A stretch of DNA of 64,000 nucleotides from assembly GCA_910585955.1 (NCBI GenBank), contig CAJUGC010000011.1, positions 1 through 64,000 of the forward strand, given 5' to 3'. Under the pieces are notes generated by a model. It was not told the DNA's origin. It ran no database searches and was given only the letters and a program-made list of their open reading frames with translations. Source of the stretch: an uncultured Christensenella sp. (GTDB lineage Bacteria > Bacillota > Clostridia > Christensenellales > Pumilibacteraceae). The translations under genes and the position numbers were made by a program. Of the stretch, positions 16,974 to 25,173 are shown piece after piece (positions within the stretch are counted from its first letter, which is position 1; each line of letters starts with the position of its first letter).

Positions 16974-17051
16974 CTAAACTCAAAGTTTAGAAGGTAAGTT
17001 TTTAGTAAACATTATGTTTAGAAAGTATCGTAAAAATAAACTTAAAGTTTA
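16974..17051. promoter_or_regulatory. Three evenly spaced operator-like palindromes upstream of the XRE-cupin gene
   Basis: Palindromes CTAAACTCAAAGTTTAG (16974-16990), TAAACATTATGTTTA (17006-17020) and TAAACTTAAAGTTTA (17037-17051) share the TAAAC...GTTTA half-sites. Their centres (16982, 17013, 17044) are exactly 31 bases apart, about three helical turns. A plausible minus-strand -10 box (CATAAT) overlaps the middle site. Confidence 0.7.
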
Positions 17052-17143
17052 AATTCACTAAACCACACGCGCATAAGTATATTATATGTCGAAAAAGGTG
17101 TCAAGCGTTTGAGATGTTTTTTCGGCATTTTTTTGAAAATCGT

Positions 17144-17172
17144 TTGCCAATCGGACTTTCGTATGTTATACT
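17144..17172 (+). promoter_or_regulatory. Promoter of the DivIC/FtsB-like gene
   Basis: TTGCCA (17144-17149) and TATACT (17167-17172) are 17 bases apart. The predicted start near 17179 gives a short leader with AAGGAG before the ATG at 17205. Confidence 0.75.
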
Positions 17173-17204
17173 TTACTTACGTCTTACAAAAAGGAGCGTA
17201 CATC

Positions 17205-17495
17205 ATGACCGAAGAAGTAAAGAGGAACAGAAAAATTATTATGATAACGGTTTTTGCGGCGCTGTTTTTCGTGTTGATATTGACGGCTCTCGTAATAAAT
17301 CTCGTGCGCCTGGCTTCGCTTTCGAGCAGAGAAAACGCGCTTAGAGAACAGCTTGCAGCCCTCGACAGGCAAATAGAAGCGAATCAATCGGAAATCGACT
17401 ACCGTAAAACCGACGAATATGTCGACGCTTACGCACGCGAATATCTCGGCATGATCGGCGAAGGCGAAATAAGCTTTGTTACGGGCGGGCAATAA
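17205..17495 (+). CDS. Septum formation initiator, DivIC/FtsB family
   Basis: A 96-residue bitopic membrane protein: short basic cytoplasmic N-terminus, one membrane helix (about residues 11-33), a coiled-coil segment (about 38-65) and a small extracytoplasmic end with DEYVDAYAREYLGMI, typical of the DivIC/FtsB family that forms the division complex with FtsL and DivIB/FtsQ. The upstream part of the open frame is leader; the ATG at 17205 is supported by AAGGAG eight bases before it. It is followed closely by a Ppx/GppA gene, a common Clostridia neighbour pair. Confidence 0.85.
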   Translation: MTEEVKRNRKIIMITVFAALFFVLILTALVINLVRLASLSSRENALREQLAALDRQIEANQSEIDYRKTDEYVDAYAREYLGMIGEGEISFVTGGQ

Positions 17496-17511
17496 TTCCC
17501 CGCCCTTTGTT

Positions 17512-18402
17512 ATGGCAAAACCGTCGATAAGACAAGGCAAAACCGCCGTAATAAATATAGGAAGCAACTCGGTAAAGCTTCTTATACCCGACCTCGGACG
17601 TTTCGGATACAGAAACGTCATTACGAGCCGCCTTGCCGCAAACTCTACGAACGAAGGCAAGACGCTGGATTTAGGCTCTGTCGAAAGAACATTCGGCGCT
17701 TTAAAAAAGCTTAAAGAGGACGCTCGCTCAAAAGGAGCTTTGAATATCCATGTCTATGCGACGGAAGCTCTGCGAAAGGCGGACAACAAACGTCTTTTGA
17801 CAGATCGGATACGCGACGAACTTATGCTCGAGACCGACATAATTTCGGGCGAGCAGGAAGCGAAAATCGCCGCGCTCGGCGCAAGTCTTTCGTTCCCGTC
17901 ACACGACGCGTTTGCGGATATAGGCGGTGCGAGCACGGAAATAGCGCTTAAACGAAGCGGAGAACTCCTCTGTTCGAGTTTTTCCGTCGGCGCGGTAAGA
18001 CTGAACGAAATCGGTACGGACATCTATCGGCTAAAACAACGAGCCGCCGCCGCAATCGAAACAAACGGCACGACGAAACATATCGTAGGAATCGGCGGCA
18101 CGTTTTCCGCCCTTGCCTGCGTCTCGCTCGATTTATCGGTATTCGATGCATCCGCCGTACACGGCACTATCATTTCGGTCGAAGAACTCGACCGACTGCG
18201 TGAAATATTACAGCCTCTCGAAGCCGAAGAAACAGCGCGACGTTTTCCCGCGCTGAAACTCTCCCGCGCTCAAGTCATAAAAGCGGGGCTTGCAATTGCC
18301 CTTGCTGTCACGGAAAAACTAAACGCCGACGACATAACCGTTTCTATGGACGACGGTTTGAAAGGTTATGCCATGTTCATCGAAGAGAACGGACACATTT
18401 AA
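17512..18402 (+). CDS. Ppx/GppA-family phosphatase
   Basis: A 296-residue protein with an actin-like ATPase fold. The phosphate loop INIGSNSVKLL is at the N-terminus, and EQEAKIAALG, DIGGASTEIAL and VGIGGTFSALA are the further conserved segments. Family members hydrolyse inorganic polyphosphate or pppGpp; which one applies cannot be told. It carries only the Ppx-GppA domain, without the C-terminal HD-like domain of longer homologues. The frame also has a TTG at 17476 overlapping the previous gene. ATG at 17512 is chosen on family start, though no ribosome binding site is obvious, so coupling to the upstream gene is likely. Confidence 0.88.
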   Translation: MAKPSIRQGKTAVINIGSNSVKLLIPDLGRFGYRNVITSRLAANSTNEGKTLDLGSVERTFGALKKLKEDARSKGALNIHVYATEALRKADNKRLLTDRIRDELMLETDIISGEQEAKIAALGASLSFPSHDAFADIGGASTEIALKRSGELLCSSFSVGAVRLNEIGTDIYRLKQRAAAAIETNGTTKHIVGIGGTFSALACVSLDLSVFDASAVHGTIISVEELDRLREILQPLEAEETARRFPALKLSRAQVIKAGLAIALAVTEKLNADDITVSMDDGLKGYAMFIEENGHI

Positions 18403-18490
18403 GCATATGATCCTTTGCCGTCGTTTCGATCATGCTTTGACGGTAAGCAAAATGCTCATTAAACAAACTCATACCAAAGGAGAAACATAT

Positions 18491-18694
18491 ATGGACAATT
18501 TTGCGATAAGATTAAAGGAGCTTAGACGAAGCTACAACTACACGCAAAAAGAACTTGCATACGAGATAGGCGCAAGCGAACATTCTATCTACGCATGGGA
18601 AAACGGACAACGCCTCCCGAACGTCTCGTTTTTACGAAAGCTTTGCATGGTATTCCGAGTATCGGTGGATTATATAATGGGATGGGACGAATAA
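18491..18694 (+). CDS. Small XRE-family transcriptional regulator
   Basis: A 67-residue single-domain helix-turn-helix protein (RLKELRRSYNYTQKELAYEIG ending in VDYIMGWDE), typical of stand-alone XRE regulators. The ATG at 18491 has AAAGGAG upstream; earlier in-frame codons are leader. It sits just before the Lys/Ser/Cys repeat gene, whose leader contains a 13-bp inverted repeat. Regulation of that gene is possible but is inferred from position only. Confidence 0.85.
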   Translation: MDNFAIRLKELRRSYNYTQKELAYEIGASEHSIYAWENGQRLPNVSFLRKLCMVFRVSVDYIMGWDE

Positions 18695-18721
18695 TATTTA
18701 TTTTGCTTTGCCGACCGTCGT

Positions 18722-18759
18722 CTTTTTCCGCATGATTCTCATGCGGATTTTTCTTTTTT
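18722..18759 (+). terminator. Intrinsic terminator of the small XRE gene
   Basis: CCGCATGA and TCATGCGG form a stem (18728-18746), followed by ATTTTTCTTTTTT. Confidence 0.8.
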
Positions 18760-18793
18760 AGGACGTATAAATCAAACGCCTACGGGCAAATAC

Positions 18794-18832
18794 TATTATT
18801 GCAAACCCACTATAAGACAGTTTGCAATAATA
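18794..18832. promoter_or_regulatory. 13-bp perfect inverted repeat upstream of the Lys/Ser/Cys repeat gene
   Basis: TATTATTGCAAAC (18794-18806) and GTTTGCAATAATA (18820-18832) flank a 13-base spacer. The right arm ends two bases before the AAGGAG ribosome binding site of the next gene. It could be an operator for a dimeric regulator or an RNA hairpin controlling translation. Confidence 0.65.
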
Positions 18833-18849
18833 TGATAAGGAGTGAAACA

Positions 18850-19242
18850 ATGGCTGAAAGCAAAAAGACCGCAAGTGCAAAGACCGCAAGCTCCAAAGCT
18901 GCGAACGGCACGGCAAAGAATTGCAGTTCCAAGGCTGCAAGCACGTCGAAAAATTGCAGCTCGAAAGCAACAAATACGTCGAAAAATTGCAGCTCGAAAG
19001 CTTCGAACTCGAATACGAAGAGCGCAAACACTAAAAATTCGACCGGTTCGACGAAAAATTGCACCTCAAAGACGGCAAGCACGTCTAAGAACTGCAGCTC
19101 CAAAGCTACGAGCGGCTCGGCAAGAAATTGCAGCTCCAAAGCTTCCAACGCAAACGCAAAAAGCGCAAGCGCGAAGTCTTCGAGCGCAAAGAGCATGAGT
19201 GCAAAGAGCGCTACATCAAAAACCGCAAGCAAGAAGTGCTAA
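18850..19242 (+). CDS. Low-complexity Lys/Ser/Ala/Asn protein with periodic cysteines
   Basis: A 130-residue protein made almost entirely of Ser, Lys, Ala, Thr, Asn and Cys. The motif (K/R)NC(S/T)SK occurs six times, two of the intervals being 11 residues, and the chain ends in KKC. It has no signal peptide or membrane segment and is strongly basic, so it could bind nucleic acid or be a cross-linked structural component such as a spore protein; neither is shown. The ATG at 18850 follows ATAAGGAGTG. It has its own leader hairpin and a strong terminator, which argues that it is a real, expressed gene. I do not recognise the family. Confidence 0.7.
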   Translation: MAESKKTASAKTASSKAANGTAKNCSSKAASTSKNCSSKATNTSKNCSSKASNSNTKSANTKNSTGSTKNCTSKTASTSKNCSSKATSGSARNCSSKASNANAKSASAKSSSAKSMSAKSATSKTASKKC

Positions 19243-19254
19243 CTTCTCGGCGGC

Positions 19255-19291
19255 AAAAAAACGACGGAACTTTTTGAGTTCCGTCGTTTTT
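19255..19291. terminator. Bidirectional terminator between convergent genes
   Basis: ACGACGGAACT and AGTTCCGTCGT form an 11-bp stem with A and T runs on both sides. It serves the Lys/Ser/Cys gene and, on the other strand, the P-type ATPase. Confidence 0.9.
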
Positions 19292-19321
19292 GATTTATCG
19301 TCCACAACCCGTCCCGGAGAT

Positions 19322-21991
19322 TTAAGCTTTCGCGGCAAAGCGGTTCTTACGACGCATACGCTTTCGAACCGGTCGAAGCAGTAACTTATAAAACTCTGTA
19401 AAAAGCACCACGGTGAGCGCCGCAAGAACTATCTTCAGCCAATCCGTCACGCCGAGCGGAACCGTATTGAAAACCGCGCCGCCGAGCTGAGTAATGATTA
19501 TCTGCAATCCGAACGTGACCGCCATAACCGCGAGCATAAGTTTGTTAGAGCCTAACGTAGGGAAAATACTCTTAAGTCCCGGCTCACGCGCGTTGAACGC
19601 GTTAAACAGTTGCATAAGAACAAAGAGAGTAAAGAGCGCGGTCTTTTCCCTGCCCGCGCCGCCTCCTATGCCGAGGAAGTTGAAATAGGTCTGCGCTATC
19701 ATGAGTGCAGCCATGTAAACGCCGCTCAGCACTATGCGCACAAGCATTTTTTTCGTAACTATAGGCGCGTTTCTTTTTACGGGAGCGCGCGTCATAAGGT
19801 CGGCGGAGATCTTTTCAAGCCCCAAAGTAAGCGCGGGAGGACCGTCCATTATGAGGTTTATCCACAAAAGTTCGAGCGAGTTGAACGGCGCTTCGAAGCC
19901 GAACAGCACGGACATGACGACAGTGAGAACTGCGGCGAGATTGACTGTAAGCTGGAACATTATGAAGCGTTGGAAGTTCTCGTATATTCCTCGTCCCCAC
20001 CTCACGGCGTTTATTATCGTCGCAAACGAGTCGTCGAGTACGATTATGTCGCTCGCTTCCTTCGATACCTGCGTGCCCGTTATGCCCATGGCTATGCCGA
20101 CATCCGCGCTTTTTATTGCGGGCGCGTCGTTTATGCCGTCTCCCGTCACGGCTACGATCGCTCCCGATGTTTTCAGCGCGGCCACTATCCTGAGCTTGGT
20201 CTGCGGCGTAGAACGCGCGACCACCCTTATGCTCGGAACACGTTTCAAAAGTTCCGGATCGCTCATCTCGTCCACCTGTCCGCCGAGCAAAACTTCGCCC
20301 TCTATGCCGAGCTCGGCGGCAATCGCCGCCGCCGTCACGGGATTATCGCCCGTAAGCATGACCACTTCTATGCCTGCTTCCTTCGCCTGACGAACCGCGC
20401 CGTAGACTTCTTTGCGTATAGGATCCGAAATTACTGCAAACCCGTCAAGTTTAAGTCCTTTTTCCGCCCGTTCGCGTTCTGTTCCGTGCGCCGTACCGTG
20501 TGCGAACGCAAGCACGCGCTTTGCCTGACGAGCGTATTTCTCCACGCTTTTAAGATATCTCGTTTTATCACGCTCGGACAATTCGCAAAGTGCGAGCACC
20601 GTTTCCGGCGCACCTTTAAGATACGCGACGTTTTCGGCGCCCTCCCGTAAAACCGTCGTCATACGTTTCAGTTCCGACGAAAACGAATGACGGACGACGA
20701 CGGACACGGCGTCGCGTGCCTCAGTGTAGCTCGCCTGTTTTTCTTTAACATACGAAACAAGCAGCGCGCACTCCGTCGGACTTCCGAAAAACGCGGGAGA
20801 AGACGCCGTGAAATCCACATCCGCCGTAGAATTCACGGCAAAGTTTTTCAGCATGGCTTCCCTGTCCCCGACGCATATCATATCCGAAACGCTCATTTTG
20901 TTTTCGGTAAGCGTTCCCGTCTTGTCCGAACAGATGACGGAAACGCACCCGATAGTTTCGCAAGCCGACATCTTTTTTACGAGCGCGTTGTTCTTCGCCA
21001 TTTTTATTACGTTTAGCGCAAGCGATACCGCAACCACCGTAGGAAGCCCCTCCGGCACGGAAGCGACTATGAGGACTATGCTCGTAATGAAGATGTCGGA
21101 CACGCCCGCAAACGTCAGATTATCGGCAAGCAGAAGCTTCACGAACTGTACCGCGAAAACGGCAAAAGCGACTATGGCTCCGAGTATCGTGATTATTTTA
21201 CCCAGCCTCGACAGACGGTGCTGAAGAGGAGTCCGGTCTCCTCCGTCGGATATGGAGCGCGCCACCTTGCCTATTTCCGTACCGTCGCCGACCTCGACGA
21301 CTATCGCTCTCGCCGAACCTGCCGTCACGAAACAGCCCGAATATACCATATCCGTTCTTTCGGCAAGAGGCGTCAGATAATCAATCTGTTTTGCGCTTTT
21401 TTTTACGGGCTTGCTTTCGCCCGTAAGCGGAGACTCGTCTACGCTCAGTCCGTCGGCAGAAAGAATACGCATATCCGCCGCGGCTTTGTCTCCCGTCTCG
21501 AGCATGACAATATCGCCGGCGACGAGCTTGTCCGCAGACAGCATTACCGTTTTTCCGCCGCGCACCGTCTTTACGTTTACGGCTTTGGCTTCCTTTCTGA
21601 GAGCGTCGAAAGCTTTGGAGCTTTTGCCCTCCATGACAAGCGAAATGGAAACCGAAGCGACGATGGCGACCAGAATACCCACCACTTCGACAAAATCGAA
21701 ATGTCCGCCTTTAGCCGCCGTAAATACGTTCACCGACACGGTTATGACAAGAGCCGCCATAAGTATCAGCATCATTGGTTCGGTAAGCTCTTCGATAACG
21801 CGCAAAGCTACGGGCTTACGCTTTTTCTCGGACAGCACGTTTTCGCCTTTTTCACGGCTCTTAAGCACCGCTCTTTCGTCGAGTCCTTTTTTTTCGTCCG
21901 ACGAAAGAACGTCTGTTACGTCCCGAGCGGACATCGAATGCCAATTTTTCGGCGGAGCAGGCGCTTTTAACACCGTCTTTTTCTTTTTCAT
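19322..21991 (-). CDS. Cation-translocating P-type ATPase, Ca2+ (P2) type
   Basis: An 889-residue P2-type ATPase that pumps cations, most likely Ca2+, out of the cell. The actuator motif TGES is at 190-193, PEGLP in the transport site at 313-317 and the phosphorylated aspartate in DKTGT at Asp356. Further motifs are LKGAPE, MLTGDNPVTA and VTGDGINDAPAIKSADVGIAMG, and there are about ten membrane helices. The open frame begins slightly upstream, but the ATG at 21991 is preceded by GGAGGAAG. It is a single-gene unit, convergent with the gene to its left. Confidence 0.93.
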   Translation of the reverse strand: MKKKKTVLKAPAPPKNWHSMSARDVTDVLSSDEKKGLDERAVLKSREKGENVLSEKKRKPVALRVIEELTEPMMLILMAALVITVSVNVFTAAKGGHFDFVEVVGILVAIVASVSISLVMEGKSSKAFDALRKEAKAVNVKTVRGGKTVMLSADKLVAGDIVMLETGDKAAADMRILSADGLSVDESPLTGESKPVKKSAKQIDYLTPLAERTDMVYSGCFVTAGSARAIVVEVGDGTEIGKVARSISDGGDRTPLQHRLSRLGKIITILGAIVAFAVFAVQFVKLLLADNLTFAGVSDIFITSIVLIVASVPEGLPTVVAVSLALNVIKMAKNNALVKKMSACETIGCVSVICSDKTGTLTENKMSVSDMICVGDREAMLKNFAVNSTADVDFTASSPAFFGSPTECALLVSYVKEKQASYTEARDAVSVVVRHSFSSELKRMTTVLREGAENVAYLKGAPETVLALCELSERDKTRYLKSVEKYARQAKRVLAFAHGTAHGTERERAEKGLKLDGFAVISDPIRKEVYGAVRQAKEAGIEVVMLTGDNPVTAAAIAAELGIEGEVLLGGQVDEMSDPELLKRVPSIRVVARSTPQTKLRIVAALKTSGAIVAVTGDGINDAPAIKSADVGIAMGITGTQVSKEASDIIVLDDSFATIINAVRWGRGIYENFQRFIMFQLTVNLAAVLTVVMSVLFGFEAPFNSLELLWINLIMDGPPALTLGLEKISADLMTRAPVKRNAPIVTKKMLVRIVLSGVYMAALMIAQTYFNFLGIGGGAGREKTALFTLFVLMQLFNAFNAREPGLKSIFPTLGSNKLMLAVMAVTFGLQIIITQLGGAVFNTVPLGVTDWLKIVLAALTVVLFTEFYKLLLRPVRKRMRRKNRFAAKA

Positions 21992-22027
21992 TCGGCTTCC
22001 TCCGAACACACGCTTATTTTCGAGGAA

Positions 22028-22063
22028 AGAAAACCCTCTCTACAAAATATATTTGCTAAGAGG
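22028..22063 (-). terminator. Probable terminator of the 520-residue lipoprotein gene
   Basis: On the minus strand CCCTCT and AGAGGG pair around an AT-rich loop and are followed by TTTTC. The stem is short, so confidence is moderate. Confidence 0.45.
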
Positions 22064-22104
22064 GCTGTTTAATACCGTTATACCGTTTTAGACAAAAAAC
22101 GCGT

Positions 22105-23667
22105 TTACCTTATATCCAAAACGAAAGTAAATTCCTTATATGCGGGTATGGCGATTCGCGTAAGTCCGAGCTTTTTGGCTTCGACGAGACTTTTATACGC
22201 CGTTCTGCTTATATTCAATTTTTTTGCCTTTCTGTCTATTTCGGTGCCTTCGTGTATTTTTGTCATTACCTCAGACCAATGCGCGGGATCGCCGATCGCT
22301 CCGCTCTCCACTTCGAGAACGAGATCCGCATCCTCGTCAAACGTATTGAGTTCGCCCGCATGAAACGAGTATTCTCCGCCGCATACGACCTCTATTGTCT
22401 GCTCTCCCTCGTAAGAAAAATATTCGGGGGGATTCGCTTTGCTTTTGCCCACATCGGTAAACGCAGCTTCCGCGACAAACGACCGTTTTACGTCTACGAT
22501 CTCTTCGCGTATTCCGCTCTCGTCGAGGCTCGGCAAAAAAGTCGGTAATTTTTCGATAAATATGTCTGCCGCAAACCGGGCGGAGATCAGTTCGAACGAC
22601 TTGTCGGCGGTAAGACATACGCTTATATTCGCTTTTTCAAACGAGGTTTCCGCATTCGAAGTAAAAAGCGACAACAGCGTCCCTTGCATAAAAGGAACTC
22701 TTTTAAGACTTTCCGAAAGCGCGCGTTCGGATACAATACTGATAAAATCTTCTCCGTCTTTTGCTCCGAGAAACTCTTTAAGCGTAATTTTGCCGTAGGA
22801 ATTCATAAAATCCTCGAACGGCATAAGCTCGACGTATCCGCCGAGAGCTGCGCCGATCGCAAAATATGCCGCGCGAATATCGAACTCGAACATTTCGCCG
22901 CCTTCCGCCATAAGTTTTTCGAGCGTCATATTTCCATAGTGAATGACGATTGCCGCCGCCTCTTCATCGGTAAGTTCTCTGTTTTCAAACTCTTTGATAA
23001 GCTCGGCGGCGAGCCGCGCTATGGGCTTGTCCGTATTTCTCTTTAACGCCGCAAAAATCTTGTCTATCGTCGCTCCGTACGAAAGCGTACATTCGAGCTT
23101 TATTTCTTTTTCGCCTGCGACGAGAATAAGACCGTCTCCGAGCTTTTCGGCAATCGGCTCCAAAAATCTGTTTACGTCGTCTATGACCGCGGTAAGTTTG
23201 CCGAGAGTTCCGCTCTTTGCCGAATATGCGGACGCCGTTTTTTCTCCTTCGTCGTCCTTTATCTTTATCTCGCCGACACGCTCGAATAAGAGTCCGTCCG
23301 TACAGATAAACTCGTCCTGTCCGTCGGAAAACGATCCTCCCTCATTTTTGTCGTATATTACCGTCAACTTCTTTTCCGTAAGAGAATTGCCGTCGGTTTG
23401 CCTTATGACGACCGACGCCGAAAAATTCGGAGCAGTCGCGTCGTAGATCTTTTTGACGGCTTCCGCAGCCGTCGGTTCGGGATCGGGTTCGGGCTTCGGA
23501 TCGGGTTTCGGTTCGGGCGAAGGCAGAGGCTTTTCGGGTTCGGAGGGAACTATAGGCGGCGTCTGAACAGGTTTATCTTTTAATTCGCAACCGACGGCAA
23601 AAAATACGCCGACTGCCGCCACCGCAAGCACGAAAATGATTGACAATATTCGTTTCATGAAGTTCAT
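22105..23667 (-). CDS. Lipoprotein of unknown function with Pro-rich linker
   Basis: A 520-residue secreted lipoprotein: basic start, hydrophobic core and the lipobox-like AVGC, so the lipidated cysteine is at residue 27. Residues about 35-65 are a Pro/Glu/Lys linker of repeated PxP units, which would hold the globular part away from the membrane. The rest (about 70-520) is a mixed alpha/beta region with no motif I recognise. Alternative starts are ATG at 23667 (chosen, AGAAGGGAG upstream) and ATG at 23658. A plausible promoter, TTTACT with TAAAAT 17 bases downstream, lies just upstream. It is monocistronic. Confidence 0.75.
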   Translation of the reverse strand: MNFMKRILSIIFVLAVAAVGVFFAVGCELKDKPVQTPPIVPSEPEKPLPSPEPKPDPKPEPDPEPTAAEAVKKIYDATAPNFSASVVIRQTDGNSLTEKKLTVIYDKNEGGSFSDGQDEFICTDGLLFERVGEIKIKDDEGEKTASAYSAKSGTLGKLTAVIDDVNRFLEPIAEKLGDGLILVAGEKEIKLECTLSYGATIDKIFAALKRNTDKPIARLAAELIKEFENRELTDEEAAAIVIHYGNMTLEKLMAEGGEMFEFDIRAAYFAIGAALGGYVELMPFEDFMNSYGKITLKEFLGAKDGEDFISIVSERALSESLKRVPFMQGTLLSLFTSNAETSFEKANISVCLTADKSFELISARFAADIFIEKLPTFLPSLDESGIREEIVDVKRSFVAEAAFTDVGKSKANPPEYFSYEGEQTIEVVCGGEYSFHAGELNTFDEDADLVLEVESGAIGDPAHWSEVMTKIHEGTEIDRKAKKLNISRTAYKSLVEAKKLGLTRIAIPAYKEFTFVLDIR

Positions 23668-23864
23668 TGCCTACTCCCTTCTCCTAAAATACCCTTTATA
23701 TGATTTTAACATATATGCGAAAAAAAGTAAACGATTTGCGCCGCAAAATAGCGTCGAAAAATTCGCATATCGTTAATAAACGCCAAAAAGTTAGGAGACA
23801 CTTGTCGAAATCGGTTTATTTCTTTCCGCTCCGACGCATACTACGCAAAAAGGAGGAAATAAAA

Positions 23865-24245
23865 GTGGCAGACAACAAAAACATAAATTGCGGCGATTGC
23901 CTTGACGACAAGGACAAAGATCGGGAAAACGAACTCAAAAATATAACCGAACACGAATGCGGTCGCAGACTTTGCAAGTGCGGGGAAAAGGATTGCGAAT
24001 TCGCAGCCGATTTCTTCGACGAGGACGGCACGCCTATTACGGATTTCGCGAACGACGAGGATCTATTGGAAAAACAGAACCTCGAAGCCGCCGAGGACTT
24101 TTCCGAATATGCGAGACGGTGCGGCATGATAAGCGCATACCGGTACGACGGAATCGCAGATAACGGCGAAGCGATCTATCACGATACGGCTACCTATAAG
24201 ATGATCGACCCTTCCGACGACAGCGCGGACGCGGGAAAATCCTGA
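23865..24245 (+). CDS. Small acidic Cys-containing protein of unknown function
   Basis: A 126-residue acidic protein, rich in Asp and Glu. The N-terminal third has several Cys (NCGDC, CGRRLCKCGEKDC), suggesting a metal-binding knob; the rest is soluble with no recognised domain. The start is GTG at 23865 after a strong AAGGAGG site; the open frame upstream to 23700 is leader. Its stop codon is followed within ten bases by a palindromic repeat. Function unknown. Confidence 0.65.
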   Translation: MADNKNINCGDCLDDKDKDRENELKNITEHECGRRLCKCGEKDCEFAADFFDEDGTPITDFANDEDLLEKQNLEAAEDFSEYARRCGMISAYRYDGIADNGEAIYHDTATYKMIDPSDDSADAGKS

Positions 24246-24254
24246 AAACATAAT

Positions 24255-24374
24255 GCGCCTTTTTTCGAAAAGGCGCCCCAAAAAGATGAAGGGAGGGACA
24301 CTTTAGATTGTGTCCCTCCCTTTCAAATTCCACCCCGAAACTACTCAGGACTTCGCCCTAAGAACCCTTTTTAC
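24255..24374. repeat. Palindromic intergenic repeat, family C/D, copy 2
   Basis: GCGCC-T6-CGAAAA-GGCGC hairpin (24255-24276), then a GGGAGGGACAC...GTGTCCCTCCC hairpin (24289-24322), then a CCACCCC...CTAAGAACCC segment. It parallels the element at 5,364-5,485 in order and sequence. The remaining bases up to the mazF stop form GC-rich short palindromes without an ORF. Confidence 0.65.
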
Positions 24375-24435
24375 AAGCGAGCCATTATATGGCGAAGCGA
24401 ACGCCGCGAGCCTTGGCGAGTAAGTATATAAGCCC

Positions 24436-24783
24436 TTAAACGAAGCCGAGGGAGATGAGAATGGCTCTATCTACGCGCATCATAGTCGTGGCGTCGAGTT
24501 CGCCCACATGCTCTTTTAAGCGACGCTTGTCGAGCGTGCGGATCTGTTCGAGAAGAATTACCGAGTCTTTGGGAAGCCCGAACTGTCCTTGCTTAACTTC
24601 TATATGCGTGGGAAGTTTGGCTTTCGTAAGCTGAGACGTGACGGCGCAGGCTATGACGGTCGGCGAATACTTATTGCCGACGTTGTTTTGTATTATGAGA
24701 ACGGGACGCGTGCCGCCCTGTTCAGAGCCTACAACGGGGCTTAAGTCCGCATAATATATCTGCCCCCGTTTGATCTGTTCCAT
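24436..24783 (-). CDS. mazF: MazF/PemK-family endoribonuclease toxin
   Basis: A 115-residue mRNA interferase. The family start KRGQIYYADLSPVVGSEQGG, the TRPVLIIQN strand and the central CAVTSQLTK segment are present, and the C-terminal ILLEQIRTLDKRRL matches EndoA/NdoA of Bacillus. The frame may start at GTG 24795 or ATG 24783; AAGGAG lies close to the first and 13 bases from the second. The antitoxin gene is immediately upstream. The chromosomal location near nnr and acpS matches the usual Firmicutes neighbourhood of this module. Confidence 0.93.
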   Translation of the reverse strand: MEQIKRGQIYYADLSPVVGSEQGGTRPVLIIQNNVGNKYSPTVIACAVTSQLTKAKLPTHIEVKQGQFGLPKDSVILLEQIRTLDKRRLKEHVGELDATTMMRVDRAILISLGFV

Positions 24784-24809
24784 ATCGGCGCACACCGCTC
24801 CTTTTAGGT

Positions 24810-25016
24810 TTATTTCAGATTAGCCCACTCGAGATTGAGGTCGCCGCAGGATACATACCCGCTTTGCATATCCTCTACTTTCATGCTATGCGGGTCGAGT
24901 GCAAAACGGTGCAACAACAAGGTTATGAGTTTTTCCACGCTCATATTTTTCAGCGCTGCCGCCGATCCGAGAATTTTATCCAATTCTTCGTCCACCTCGA
25001 TTAAGTAACTACGCAT
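24810..25016 (-). CDS. MazE/EndoAI-like antitoxin
   Basis: A 68-residue protein directly before the toxin gene. The N-terminal half (RSYLIEVDEELDKIL...VEKLITLLL) fits a small ribbon-helix-helix DNA-binding domain. The C-terminal MQSGYVSCGDLNLEWANLK resembles the toxin-binding tail of EndoAI antitoxins, which carries a GYxxM..xNL pattern. It would neutralise the MazF-type RNase and repress the pair. The identification rests on position and the tail motif; overall similarity is modest. Confidence 0.75.
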   Translation of the reverse strand: MRSYLIEVDEELDKILGSAAALKNMSVEKLITLLLHRFALDPHSMKVEDMQSGYVSCGDLNLEWANLK

Positions 25017-25103
25017 TATTTATTTCCCCTTTTCCTTAACTTATACTGTTAGTATACCTGATTTTTCGATTTTTAGTTTCTTAAACCAAATATTTATACA
25101 CGA

Positions 25104-25146
25104 AAACGCCGCCCGAAACCTTTGCCCCGAGCGGCGCTTTGTTTTA
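25104..25146. terminator. Terminator downstream of nnr
   Basis: On the minus strand GCGCCGC and GCGGCG pair and are followed by TTTTC; A and T runs flank both sides. Confidence 0.7.
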
Positions 25147-25173
25147 CCTTGTTATCGTTTAATTCTTTACATC

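Noticed and set aside
24376..24438. Third copy of hairpin F at the mazF 3' end
   Set aside because: Only a 12-base string (AGTATATAAGCC) next to the stop codon matches; no complementary left arm was found upstream.
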